Assembly: GCA_947171615.1 (NCBI GenBank)
Contig: CAMVYG010000022.1
Coordinates: 1 to 17,046 of the forward strand
Length of the DNA: 17,046 bases
Source of the DNA: an uncultured Clostridia bacterium
Lineage (GTDB): Bacteria; Bacillota; Clostridia; Oscillospirales; Acutalibacteraceae
Direction of reading: 5' to 3'
The notes beneath the pieces were generated by a model that worked only from the letters and a program-made list of their open reading frames with translations, ran no database searches and was not told the origin of the DNA. This document shows, one piece after another, positions 1 to 6,485 of this stretch. A program made the translations under genes and the position numbers. The stretch's first letter is position 1, and every line of letters starts with the position of its first letter.

Positions 1-513
1 GGTGTGTGTTTTCAAAAGCTGGCCATTGTCCAGATAATAGGTATCCTGCATGTCTCTGGCCGGGTGATCCTTGGGAATATTCACCGCTTCAAAGCACTCG
101 TAATCGGTTACGATCTCCTTAAAATCCTCTACCACAAAGCCCATGGAGGCAAAAATCTCTTCCAGCTGCCGCTGAATAATGGTAACGGGGTGATAAGAGC
201 CCCCCTGCAGGGCGGTGGGCAGCGTTACATCATACTGCTCCGCCGAAGCGATCAGCCGTTCCTCCTCTGCGGCCCGGATCCGTTCCACCTGGCCCGCAAT
301 TTTCTCCTCCACCTGCTTTTTCAGAAGGTTAATGTGCTGGCCCAGCTCTTTTTTCTGCTCGGCGCTTACGTCCTTTAAGCCCTTCAAAAGCTCGGTGACA
401 GAACCCTTCTTTCCCAGATACGCCACCCGCAGCTTTTCCACAGCCTCGCTGTTTCCAGCTTCAGTAAGCTCCTGTTCAAAGCGTTTTTGCAGTGCTTCGA
501 TCTTTTCCTTCAT
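1..513 (-). CDS. pheS: Phenylalanine--tRNA ligase alpha subunit, N-terminal 171 residues (runs off the left edge)
   Basis: PheS pairs with PheT to charge tRNA-Phe with phenylalanine in the cytoplasm. The visible part starts MKEKIEALQKRFEQEL, a charged helical N-terminal region that forms a coiled-coil arm and contacts tRNA in this family. The conserved segment RVAYLGKKGSVTELLKGL is at about residues 49-66. The start of the class II catalytic domain follows (GGSYHPVTIIQRQLEEIF, then GFVVEDFKEIVTDYECFEAVNIP and HPARDMQDTYYL). ATG at 511-513 is preceded on the minus strand by a good AGGAAGGA ribosome site. The catalytic motifs 2 and 3 lie outside the window. The upstream T-box with a Phe specifier independently supports the identity, and pheT would be expected next, beyond position 1. 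Confidence 0.96.
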   Translation of the reverse strand, partial: MKEKIEALQKRFEQELTEAGNSEAVEKLRVAYLGKKGSVTELLKGLKDVSAEQKKELGQHINLLKKQVEEKIAGQVERIRAAEEERLIASAEQYDVTLPTALQGGSYHPVTIIQRQLEEIFASMGFVVEDFKEIVTDYECFEAVNIPKDHPARDMQDTYYLDNGQLLKTHT

Positions 514-547
514 TTCAGAACCGTCCTTCCTGTTTCAAATTGGGGAC

Positions 548-581
548 AAAAAAACTCCGCCCCCCGGTAAATCAAGGGGCG
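548..581 (-). terminator. Regulated intrinsic terminator of the pheS T-box
   Basis: On the minus strand CGCCCC, a loop of about 12 bases, GGGGCGGAG and then seven T residues form a GC-rich hairpin with a U tract. It lies just after the T-box bulge and about 35 bases before the pheS start. It is the OFF structure of the riboswitch. Confidence 0.9.
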
Positions 582-831
582 AAGTGTAAACTACGCGGTA
601 CCACCCAAGTTCAGCAAACCGCTTCCTAAAAGCTGTCTGCCCTTCTTCCGGCCTGTAACGTGGCCTGCGCCGTCAAAGCCTACCGCCGGAAACCGGGTTC
701 AGCCCTGCCGCTCCGAAAGGAACTTCATTTCGCCTGCCTCACATTTGCGCTTTCAGCCGGTGGCGCAAACTCTCTGGGTGTGCAAAAGGCCGCTTCCGCC
801 CCACGAAACTACTTTCTTTCTTCTCAGCGTT
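548..831 (-). promoter_or_regulatory. T-box riboswitch (tRNA-Phe sensing) in the pheS leader
   Basis: On the minus strand the leader contains the T-box core GGGTGGTACCGCG (594-606), whose bulge pairs with the uncharged tRNA acceptor end. Further upstream is the Stem I hallmark CAGAGAG (about 768-774). The segment GAAGTTCCTTTCGGAGC carries the specifier codon TTC at 720-722, a phenylalanine codon. The core is followed by an intrinsic terminator (548-581) that competes with the antiterminator. Known T-box logic predicts that uncharged tRNA-Phe stabilises the antiterminator and switches on pheS(T). The 5' boundary is set by the promoter at 838-866. Sequence elements and specifier agree with the downstream gene. 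Confidence 0.95.
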
Positions 832-837
832 TGTCTT

Positions 838-866
838 ATTTTATCATAGAAGCCAGGCTTTTTCAA
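838..866 (-). promoter_or_regulatory. Sigma-A-type promoter for the pheS operon
   Basis: Minus strand: -35 TTGAAA (861-866), a 17-bp spacer, and -10 TAAAAT (838-843) preceded by an extended TGA. Transcription would begin near 831, just upstream of T-box Stem I. Assigned by eye from consensus and position. Confidence 0.8.
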
Positions 867-958
867 GGGGTTTCCTGAATTTCGGGAAAACTTCATACCG
901 CTGTTTTTACGTTAAAGTGAACTTTCAGTGACTTTTCTTTGATTTTGGAAAAGTTTCA

Positions 959-987
959 TTGAAACCCTTCCCGGAATGTGCTATACT
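959..987 (+). promoter_or_regulatory. Sigma-A-type promoter for the DUF6106-like gene and asnA
   Basis: -35 TTGAAA (959-964), a 17-bp spacer, and -10 TATACT (982-987) with an upstream TGC extension. The first start codon is about 40 bases after the expected transcription start. A 13-bp palindrome, GTTTCATTGAAAC (953-965), overlaps the -35 box and could be an operator. This promoter is divergent from the pheS promoter, with about 92 bp between the two -35 boxes. Confidence 0.78.
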
Positions 988-1035
988 TGATAAAAATTCC
1001 GTTAAATACTCTGATCTTTTGAAAGGAAACACAGC

Positions 1036-1575
1036 ATGAACGATGTATTTATTGAGCGCATGGTAAAGAAAAAATTCGAGGGAAAGGACGCCCTGATTCT
1101 GGTCGCTATTCTTGTGGGAATCCTGCTTGTCTCCTTTATCGGTTTTGTAGTGGGCTTTCTCATTGTCCAGTTTCCCACGCTGACTCTGCTGATCATGGCG
1201 GGCGCTATCTTCGGCGGCTATAAGCTCATCAGCGCCCGGCTTCTGGAATATGAATACAGCCTTACCAACGGCTATGTAACGGTGGATAAAATTTTGAACC
1301 GCTCCACCCGTAAGCGCATGACAGCCTTTGAGTGCGACAGCTGCGAGGACATCGGCGTTTATCTGGAAAACGAACCGAGGCTAAAAAACAGCTCCTTCGA
1401 TACCAGAGTATTTGCCACGCAGTCCGAAAGCCGCCAGGGTTCCTGGTACATGATCGTTCGCGGAAAAAAGACGGGGAAGACCCTTCTGGTATTTGACCCG
1501 GACGAGGAATTTCAGGAGATCATCAAGAAATTCATTCCCCGTCACCTGAAGTTTGAAAAATTCGGCAGGAACTAA
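1036..1575 (+). CDS. Two-TM membrane protein of unknown function, DUF6106-like
   Basis: The product is 179 aa and its function is unknown. A short basic N terminus (MNDVFIERMVKKKFEGKD) leads into two hydrophobic helices at about residues 19-44 and 47-65, separated by a tight turn. The remainder is a soluble domain that begins EYEYSLTNGYVTVDKILNRS (71-90) and contains ECDSCEDIGVY and GKTLLVFDPDEEF. The architecture resembles small Clostridia membrane proteins of the DUF6106 type, with a PH-like beta domain after a TM hairpin; this family call is from memory. ATG at 1036 follows a GAAAGGA ribosome site. The gene shares a promoter with asnA, whose ATG is 42 bases beyond the stop, so the two are probably co-transcribed. 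Nothing in the protein indicates a role in asparagine synthesis. Confidence 0.85.
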   Translation: MNDVFIERMVKKKFEGKDALILVAILVGILLVSFIGFVVGFLIVQFPTLTLLIMAGAIFGGYKLISARLLEYEYSLTNGYVTVDKILNRSTRKRMTAFECDSCEDIGVYLENEPRLKNSSFDTRVFATQSESRQGSWYMIVRGKKTGKTLLVFDPDEEFQEIIKKFIPRHLKFEKFGRN

Positions 1576-1602
1576 GGCTTGTTTGAAAAAATTTCCCGCT
1601 GT

Positions 1603-1609
1603 AAGGAGG
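1603..1609 (+). promoter_or_regulatory. Ribosome binding site that fixes the asnA start
   Basis: AAGGAGG lies 8 bases before ATG at 1618. An in-frame TTG at 1579 would add 13 residues but has no comparable site and no homology to the AsnA N terminus, so 1618 is the better start. Confidence 0.88.
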
Positions 1610-1617
1610 TAAGCGCC

Positions 1618-2619
1618 ATGACGATCGTTCCGAAAAACTATCAGGCCGCCCTCTCCCTTTACGAGACCCAGAAGGCCATTGGGCTGATCAAAAATGTATT
1701 TCAGGTAAAGCTGTGCGCCGCCCTGCACTTAAAGCGGGTCACCGCCCCTCTTTTTGTTGACCCCGCCACCGGCCTGAACGATGATCTGAATGGCGTGGAG
1801 CGTCCCGTCAGCTTTGATGTGCCCGCGGTGGGCGCGGACGCCCAAGTGGTGCATTCTCTGGCAAAGTGGAAGCGGCTGGCCCTGCACGATTATGATTTTT
1901 ACGTGGGAAACGGCCTTGTCACGGATATGAACGCCATTCGCCGGGATGAAGAGCTGGATAACCTGCATTCCATTTATGTGGATCAATGGGACTGGGAAAA
2001 GGTCATTGACGAGGGAATGCGCACCGAAGGCTATCTGGAAGACACCGTGCGGCGCATTGTCAGCGCTATCTGCGGTACGCTGGATGAGCTGCAATGGCAG
2101 TTTCCCCAACTGGAAACGGAGCTTTGCCGGAACGTGACCTTCCTCACCGCCCAGGAGCTGGAGGATCGTTTCCCCGAGCTTTCTTCCAAGGAGCGGGAAA
2201 AGGCCATTGTAAAGGAACATAAAACCGTCTTTATCAAAAAAATCGGCGGAAAGCTCAGAAGCGGCAAGCCCCACGATGGCAGAGCGCCGGACTATGACGA
2301 CTGGGAGCTAAACGGCGACCTGCTGTTCTGGCACGAGCCTTTGGGCTGCGCACTGGAGATCAGCAGTATGGGGATCCGTGTAAACGCGGAATCTCTGGAT
2401 AGACAGCTCACCGAAGCTGGCTGCGATAATCGGCGGAACCTGCCCTTTCATCAGATGCTTTTAAAGGGCGAGCTGCCCCTGACCATCGGCGGCGGCATCG
2501 GGCAAAGCCGCCTGTGCATGCTGCTTTTGGGCAAAGCCCACATTGGCGAGGTGCAGGCCTCCCTGTGGGACAATGAGACCCGCAGGCTTTGCAAAGAAGG
2601 AAACATTACGCTGCTTTAA
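1618..2619 (+). CDS. asnA: Aspartate--ammonia ligase (asparagine synthetase A)
   Basis: AsnA makes asparagine from aspartate, ammonia and ATP (giving AMP and PPi), using free ammonia rather than glutamine. It has a class II aminoacyl-tRNA synthetase-like fold and is a cytoplasmic homodimer. At 333 aa it matches the roughly 330 aa of E. coli AsnA. Family signatures are visible along the length: VVHSLAKWKRLAL (77-89), LHSIYVDQWDWEKVI (116-130), the IGGKL segment followed by HDGRAPDYDDW, LNGDLLFW, EISSMGIRV, and the C-terminal TIGGGIGQSRLCMLLLGKAHIGEVQ. The start at ATG 1618 is set by a strong AAGGAGG. It is the second gene of a unit led by the DUF6106-like gene, and a terminator follows at 2681-2715. 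No asparagine T-box or other attenuator is visible upstream. Confidence 0.97.
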   Translation: MTIVPKNYQAALSLYETQKAIGLIKNVFQVKLCAALHLKRVTAPLFVDPATGLNDDLNGVERPVSFDVPAVGADAQVVHSLAKWKRLALHDYDFYVGNGLVTDMNAIRRDEELDNLHSIYVDQWDWEKVIDEGMRTEGYLEDTVRRIVSAICGTLDELQWQFPQLETELCRNVTFLTAQELEDRFPELSSKEREKAIVKEHKTVFIKKIGGKLRSGKPHDGRAPDYDDWELNGDLLFWHEPLGCALEISSMGIRVNAESLDRQLTEAGCDNRRNLPFHQMLLKGELPLTIGGGIGQSRLCMLLLGKAHIGEVQASLWDNETRRLCKEGNITLL

Positions 2620-2680
2620 ACAGCAAAAAGCTTTCGTTCAGAGAAGCTCTTCCCGGATAGAGACTTTCATCTCAGTATGA

Positions 2681-2715
2681 CAAAACACCGCTTCCAAAAC
2701 AGAAGCGGTGTTTTT
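2681..2715. terminator. Bidirectional intrinsic terminator between asnA and spoVAD
   Basis: CACCGCTTC (2686-2694), a 7-base loop and GAAGCGGTG (2702-2710) form a perfect 9-bp stem. It is followed by TTTTT on the plus strand and preceded by AAAA, which gives a shorter U tract on the minus strand. The position suits both convergent genes; the plus direction (asnA) has the better tail. Confidence 0.88.
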
Positions 2716-2748
2716 GCTATGCAGAAATTGCTTACCGGGGGGCAACGA

Positions 2749-2781
2749 ACCGCAAAGAGGAAAGCTTTGCGGTATCTTTTT
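2749..2781 (+). terminator. Second hairpin downstream of asnA, possible back-up terminator
   Basis: ACCGCAAAG (2749-2757), loop AGGAAAG and CTTTGCGGT (2765-2773) form a 9-bp stem followed by ATCTTTTT on the plus strand. It lies about 40 bases beyond the first terminator and just before the spoVAD stop codon. On the minus strand no U tract follows, so it would not stop spoVAD transcription on its own. Confidence 0.55.
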
Positions 2782-2789
2782 ACCGGATC

Positions 2790-3806
2790 TTACTGTGTGG
2801 TGAGATGCAGCACATGGCACACACCGGGAATGGCCTCCCCCTGCTGCTGGGAGGTAGGGGACATCAGCGCCCCGGTGGCGCAGAACAGAATATTTTGCAA
2901 ATTTCCGCTTTCCATACGCTTCAGCAAATGGCCGCACAGCACGGAAGCGGAGCATCCGCAGCCGGAGGCGCCCGCATGGACGTCCTGTGTCTCTCTGTCA
3001 TAGAGCATCAGGCCGCAGTCGTTGTGAACCTTTTGAATATTTACGCCGTTGTCCTCCAGAGACTGGTACAGGAGCTTCGTTCCCACCAGCCCCAGGTCGC
3101 CGGTAAAAATACCGTCGTACTCCTCCGGCTTCGTTCCCGTATCCTGCAAATACTGATAAATGCTGTCCGCCGCCGCGGGAGCCATGGCGGCCCCCATATT
3201 GGCGGGATCCTTTACGCCCAGATCCACGATTTTTCCCGCCAGGCCATGGCGAATTTTAATGTTCCCCTCCCTGCCGATCACCAGGCAGCCGGAAGCTGTG
3301 GCGGTCCACTGGGCGGTGGGGGTGCGCTGAGAGCCGTATTCCAGGGGCGTGCGGAACTGGCGCTCCGCCGAACAGAAATGGGAGCTGGTCACAGCCACAG
3401 CCCGTTCCGCCGCGCCGCTTTCCACCATGATCGAGGCAAGAAGCAGCGTCTGCGCCATGGTGGAGCAGGCCCCATACTGCCCCAAAAAAGGAATTTGGAA
3501 ATCCAGCAGACCGAAGGTGGAGGAAATGCACTGGTTTAAAAGGTCTCCCGCGAAAATCAGATCCATCTGTTCTGCCGTCATGCCGGATTTTTCAATGGCC
3601 AGGGCCACCGCTTCCTTTTGCAGCTGGGCCTCCGCCTTTTCCCAACTGTCCATTTGCAGGCTGGTATCCTGAAAGGTCTGGTCAAAATCTGAGCCCAGAG
3701 GCCCCTGGGCTTCTTTTTTTCCGCCAACGGCGGCATGGCTCAGCACCGCAGGCGGCGCTGTAAACTCCAAAGTACGCTTTCCGATCCGTTTCATATAAAA
3801 AATCAT
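2790..3806 (-). CDS. spoVAD: Stage V sporulation protein AD (spore DPA uptake)
   Basis: SpoVAD is a thiolase-fold protein of the SpoVA complex, which moves calcium-dipicolinate into the forespore; in Bacillus it binds DPA. The product is 338 aa, the usual size. Recognisable segments are GPLGSDFDQTFQD, the LIFAGDLLNQCISSTFGL segment, QIPFLGQYGACSTMAQTL (with the thiolase-position Cys), SSHFCSAERQFRTPLEYG, YDGIFTGDLGLVG and the C-terminal HAGASGCGCSASVL. The first ATG (3804-3806) sits only a few bases after GGAAGGA. A second ATG four codons later (3792-3794) aligns better with the Bacillus N terminus but has a longer spacing, so the start is uncertain by four residues. spoVAC and spoVAE are not adjacent, which is unusual. 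A heptad repeat and hairpins lie directly upstream; I see no convincing forespore sigma promoter. Confidence 0.95.
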   Translation of the reverse strand: MIFYMKRIGKRTLEFTAPPAVLSHAAVGGKKEAQGPLGSDFDQTFQDTSLQMDSWEKAEAQLQKEAVALAIEKSGMTAEQMDLIFAGDLLNQCISSTFGLLDFQIPFLGQYGACSTMAQTLLLASIMVESGAAERAVAVTSSHFCSAERQFRTPLEYGSQRTPTAQWTATASGCLVIGREGNIKIRHGLAGKIVDLGVKDPANMGAAMAPAAADSIYQYLQDTGTKPEEYDGIFTGDLGLVGTKLLYQSLEDNGVNIQKVHNDCGLMLYDRETQDVHAGASGCGCSASVLCGHLLKRMESGNLQNILFCATGALMSPTSQQQGEAIPGVCHVLHLTTQ

Positions 3807-3815
3807 CGTCCTTCC

Positions 3816-3836
3816 AGAATTTAGTTGTTAGAATAA
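3816..3836 (-). repeat. Short copy of the AACAACT heptad repeat upstream of spoVAD
   Basis: On the plus strand AGAATTT, AGTTGTT and AGAATAAGG run in 7-bp register. The order (variant heptad, AGTTGTT, then AGA...AAGG) matches the arrays at 10169 and 12888. It ends about 10 bases before the first spoVAD ATG, next to the ribosome binding site. Confidence 0.6.
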
Positions 3837-3842
3837 GGCCAA

Positions 3843-3861
3843 ATGATTGCTCCGCAATCAT
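3843..3861. repeat. Perfect 8-bp inverted repeat
   Basis: ATGATTGC (3843-3850), loop TCC, GCAATCAT (3854-3861). On the minus strand no U tract follows, so it is not a normal terminator. It would lie in the spoVAD leader if transcription starts upstream. Confidence 0.7.
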
Positions 3862-3990
3862 CTGCTTACCCGCCAGTCACTACTGTCCGAGATTTTTCGC
3901 CGCTTTCCCATCGGCTTAGAATGATAGTGGGTGGCAGAGGTTGCGGGATAAATCATAATTTACTGCAACACTCCTACCCCTTCTTTTTTT

Positions 3991-4015
3991 GCGCCACAGT
4001 GTGGCGCCACCACTG
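3991..4015. repeat. GC-rich dyad with two alternative pairings
   Basis: GCGCCAC (3991-3997) pairs with GTGGCGC (4001-4007) across loop AGT. Overlapping it, CAGTG (3997-4001), the palindrome TGGCGCCA (4002-4009) and CACTG (4011-4015) make a 19-bp near-palindrome. The T run lies on the 5' side on the plus strand, so neither form is a classical terminator in either direction. The mutually exclusive folds could be regulatory or a remnant of a repeat element. Confidence 0.55.
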
Positions 4016-4069
4016 TCCAGCATCCAGTATCAAGCATCTAACATCCAGTACGCTAAATCATACATTCTA
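4014..4069 (+). repeat. Eight degenerate tandem heptads, CATCCAG type
   Basis: Read in 7-bp steps from 4014 the units are TGTCCAG, CATCCAG, TATCAAG, CATCTAA, CATCCAG, TACGCTA, AATCATA and CATTCTA. Shifted by three bases the units become CCAGCAT, CCAGTAT, CAAGCAT, CTAACAT and CCAGTAC. In that phase CTAACAT is one base from the CTAACAA phase of the heptads elsewhere in the window, so this may be a diverged member of the same family. Confidence 0.6.
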
Positions 4070-4142
4070 TTTTTTCTTGCGCTGTCTGCATTATCCCTTG
4101 GAAATTTTTTACGGCGCTTTACAAATATTTTTGCATAGAGAA

Positions 4143-4162
4143 AAGCACCCTTTCGGGTGCTT
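4143..4162 (-). terminator. Intrinsic terminator of the clpE-like gene
   Basis: On the minus strand AAGCACCC, loop GAAA and GGGTGCTT form a perfect 8-bp stem with a stable tetraloop. TTCTC follows, so with the last stem bases the U-rich tail is TTTTCTC. It lies about 42 bases beyond the clpE-like stop codon and ends the long minus-strand gene run. Confidence 0.88.
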
Positions 4163-4204
4163 AAAAAACATCGCAAAGCAAACTGTCTCTGCCTGATTTT
4201 TGAA

Positions 4205-6478
4205 TCAAAGAGCCTCTATGACGATCTCGCCGTCTTTCGCGGATACCGCGATCCCGGCAAGAGCGCCTTCGCCCCGTTCCACCAGAAGGGTGGCGATCTT
4301 GTCCTCCACCATGCGGCGGATATTGTTCCGCAGGTCTCTTGCCCCGCTGGAGCCGTGAATGGACTTTTCCGCAAGCAGGACACAGGCGGCTTCCTCGTAT
4401 TTCAGCTCGATCCCTTTTTCCTTCAGGGAGCCTACATATTCCTCCAGCATCAAGGCGGCAATTTTTTCATAATCCGTCTGCTCCAAAGGCCGGAACAGCA
4501 CGATCTCATCGATTCGGCTTAAAAACTCAGGCCGCAAAAACTCCTTTAAGGCCTTCATGACCTTTTCCCGGCTCAGATCGGCAGTGGTTTTCCCAAAACC
4601 CAGAGAGCCGTCCTTCCGGTCACTGCCGGCATTGGAGGTCATAACGATTACCGTGTTTTCAAAATTTACCGTTCTGCCGTGGGCATCGGTGATGCGCCCC
4701 TCGTCCAGAATTTGCAGCAGAATATTCATCACATCGGGATGGGCTTTTTCAATTTCATCAAACAGCAACACGGAGTATGGTCTTCTGCGCACCTTTTCCG
4801 TAAGCTGGCCCGCCTCGTCATATCCCACATAGCCGGGGGGAGAACCAATAATTTTCGACACGGAATGCTTTTCCATAAACTCGGACATATCCAGCCGGAT
4901 CAGGGTTTCCGGGCTGTCAAACAGCTCCTGGGACAGCACCCGGACCAGCTCGGTTTTTCCCGTTCCGGTGGGGCCCACAAACAGGAAGGAGGCCGGGCGT
5001 CTGCGGGGGCTGATCTGTACCCGGCTGCGGCGCACGGCAGAGGACACGGCTTTGATGGCTTCCTCCTGCCCGATGATCTTCCGGGACAGCACCTCTTCCA
5101 GATGCAACAGCTTCTTGAGCTCATTTTCCGCGATCCGGGCAGCGGGGATCCCCGTCCACAGCTCAATCACATGGGCGGCGTCCTGCTCCTCCACGGCGGC
5201 GAACGCCCCTTCTTCCCGCAAAGTGTTCAGGTTCTCTTCCAAAGTGGCAATGCGGTAATGGGTTTTTGCCAGCTCCTCATAATCTACAGACCCGCCATCC
5301 GCCTGCTCGGAAAGCTCCGCTTCTTTTGCCTTTTCCTTTTTCAGGGACAGCTCCGCGGAATCATATTCTTCCAGTTTTTTATTGCGCAGGGCCGCGCAGG
5401 CGCAGGCCTCGTCCAAAAGATCGATAGCCTTATCGGGCAGATAGCGATCTGTAACATAGCGCTCCGCCAGAGTTACCATGCGGCGGATCATCTGATCCGA
5501 CACCGTGACCCGGTGGTAAGCCTCATAATATCCCTTGATCCCCAGCAGCACCTGGATCGCTTCGCTGATAGACGGCTCTATTACCGTAACAGGCTGGAAC
5601 CTGCGCTCCAGGGCGGCGTCCTTTTCAATATATTTCCGGTATTCCGCAAAAGTAGTGGCGCCGATCACCTGAATTTCGCCCCGGGAAAGGGCGGGCTTCA
5701 GGATATTGGCAGCGTTCATGCTGCCCTCGGCGTCTCCTGTGCCTACCAGATTGTGAATTTCGTCAATAAACAAAATGATATTGCCATCGGCCTTTACCTC
5801 GTCGATCAGGCCTTTGATCCGGCTTTCAAACTGGCCCCGGAACTGGGTGCCCGCTACCAGGGAAGTCAGATCCAGAAGCTGGATCTCCTTTTCCCGTAAA
5901 CGGGCAGGCACATTCCCCGCGGCGATTCGCAAAGCAAGCCCCTCCGCAATGGCGGTTTTTCCCACGCCCGGTTCACCGATGAGGCAGGGGTTGTTTTTCG
6001 TGCGGCGGGAAAGGATCTGTACCACCCGCTCAATTTCCCGCTCTCTGCCGATGATGGCGTCCAATTCGCCCCGCCGGGCTTTCCCCGTAAGATCGGTGCA
6101 ATAATTTTGAATGTGCTTCCGCTTTTTCTTGTGGTAGCTTTCCTTCTTCTCACGCACCTGGGCTTCAGAGGCTCCGCCGTTTTCTCCGGGCGCGCCGCCC
6201 AGCATCATATCGGTGGGCAGCATAGTGGCTGCTCCCCCCGGCATAAAGGAATCTTCCTCGTCCTCCATGCCTTCCATATCCATCAGCTCCGCCATCTGGC
6301 CGGTCATGGCCTCCAGTTCTTCCTCGCTGATCCCCATTTTTTCCATAATATCGTTGACCGGCTTGATCCCCAGCTCTTTAGCACAGGTAAAGCATAGGCC
6401 CTGGGTGTTTTTTCCATCGATGGAATGGGAAACAAACACCACAGCGGGCCTTTTATGACAACGCGAACACATCAGCAT
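4205..6478 (-). CDS. clpE: ClpE-type AAA+ unfoldase (Clp protease ATP-binding subunit)
   Basis: This Hsp100 ATPase unfolds damaged proteins and feeds them to ClpP in the cytoplasm. The 757-aa product begins with a zinc finger (C4-x2-C7 and C29-x2-C32) like those of ClpE and McsA, in place of the ClpC repeat domain. An acidic, Met/Gly-rich linker (about 50-110) follows. AAA domain 1 has Walker A GEPGVGKT (168-175), Walker B ILFIDE (235-240) and sensor GATT. A short coiled-coil middle segment spans about 370-425. AAA domain 2 has Walker A GPTGTGKT (503-510) and Walker B VLLFDE (571-576). A ClpP-docking type loop, SLGFGK (626-631), and a C-terminal domain with SSGARDLRN follow. ATG 6478 is chosen because AAAGGAG lies 7 bases upstream; the frame stays open 20 codons further without a better start. 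It follows the pgsA-like gene by 71 bases. No CtsR, McsA or McsB is adjacent. ClpC-like is the alternative name, but the zinc finger favours ClpE. Confidence 0.93.
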   Translation of the reverse strand: MLMCSRCHKRPAVVFVSHSIDGKNTQGLCFTCAKELGIKPVNDIMEKMGISEEELEAMTGQMAELMDMEGMEDEEDSFMPGGAATMLPTDMMLGGAPGENGGASEAQVREKKESYHKKKRKHIQNYCTDLTGKARRGELDAIIGREREIERVVQILSRRTKNNPCLIGEPGVGKTAIAEGLALRIAAGNVPARLREKEIQLLDLTSLVAGTQFRGQFESRIKGLIDEVKADGNIILFIDEIHNLVGTGDAEGSMNAANILKPALSRGEIQVIGATTFAEYRKYIEKDAALERRFQPVTVIEPSISEAIQVLLGIKGYYEAYHRVTVSDQMIRRMVTLAERYVTDRYLPDKAIDLLDEACACAALRNKKLEEYDSAELSLKKEKAKEAELSEQADGGSVDYEELAKTHYRIATLEENLNTLREEGAFAAVEEQDAAHVIELWTGIPAARIAENELKKLLHLEEVLSRKIIGQEEAIKAVSSAVRRSRVQISPRRRPASFLFVGPTGTGKTELVRVLSQELFDSPETLIRLDMSEFMEKHSVSKIIGSPPGYVGYDEAGQLTEKVRRRPYSVLLFDEIEKAHPDVMNILLQILDEGRITDAHGRTVNFENTVIVMTSNAGSDRKDGSLGFGKTTADLSREKVMKALKEFLRPEFLSRIDEIVLFRPLEQTDYEKIAALMLEEYVGSLKEKGIELKYEEAACVLLAEKSIHGSSGARDLRNNIRRMVEDKIATLLVERGEGALAGIAVSAKDGEIVIEAL

Positions 6479-6485
6479 GCTGCTG

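Larger units (their letters stand above)
3807..4142. other. Gene-free interval with hairpins and degenerate heptad repeats
   Basis: No believable gene lies between spoVAD and the clpE terminator. The only long open frame (3843-4196, plus) runs through the repeats and the terminator and has no ribosome site. Present instead are the heptad copy at 3816-3836, an 8-bp perfect inverted repeat (3843-3861), possible GTTGC/GCAAC pairing (about 3940-3969), a GC-rich dyad (3991-4015), eight degenerate heptads (4014-4069) and an AT-rich tail. This could be the scar of a small repeat element, a structured RNA, or a long spoVAD leader; the sequence alone does not decide. Confidence 0.6.

Noticed and set aside
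660..878. 72-codon open frame on the plus strand near pheS
   Set aside because: It is antisense to the T-box leader and promoter, whose sequence is explained by RNA structure.
1579..1617. TTG start 13 codons upstream for asnA
   Set aside because: No ribosome site there, while AAGGAGG is placed correctly for ATG 1618.
3807..3880. Sigma-G or sigma-F promoter for spoVAD
   Set aside because: I looked for the forespore -35/-10 pattern upstream of spoVAD and found no pair at proper spacing.
3843..4196. 117-codon open frame in the spoVAD-clpE gap
   Set aside because: It runs through the inverted repeats, heptads and the clpE terminator and has no Shine-Dalgarno sequence.
4679..5899. 406-codon open frame on the plus strand inside the clpE-like gene
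   Set aside because: It is exactly antisense to conserved AAA+ domains, has no ribosome site, and its translation is low-complexity and matches no family I recognise. GC-rich coding sequence often leaves the opposite strand open.
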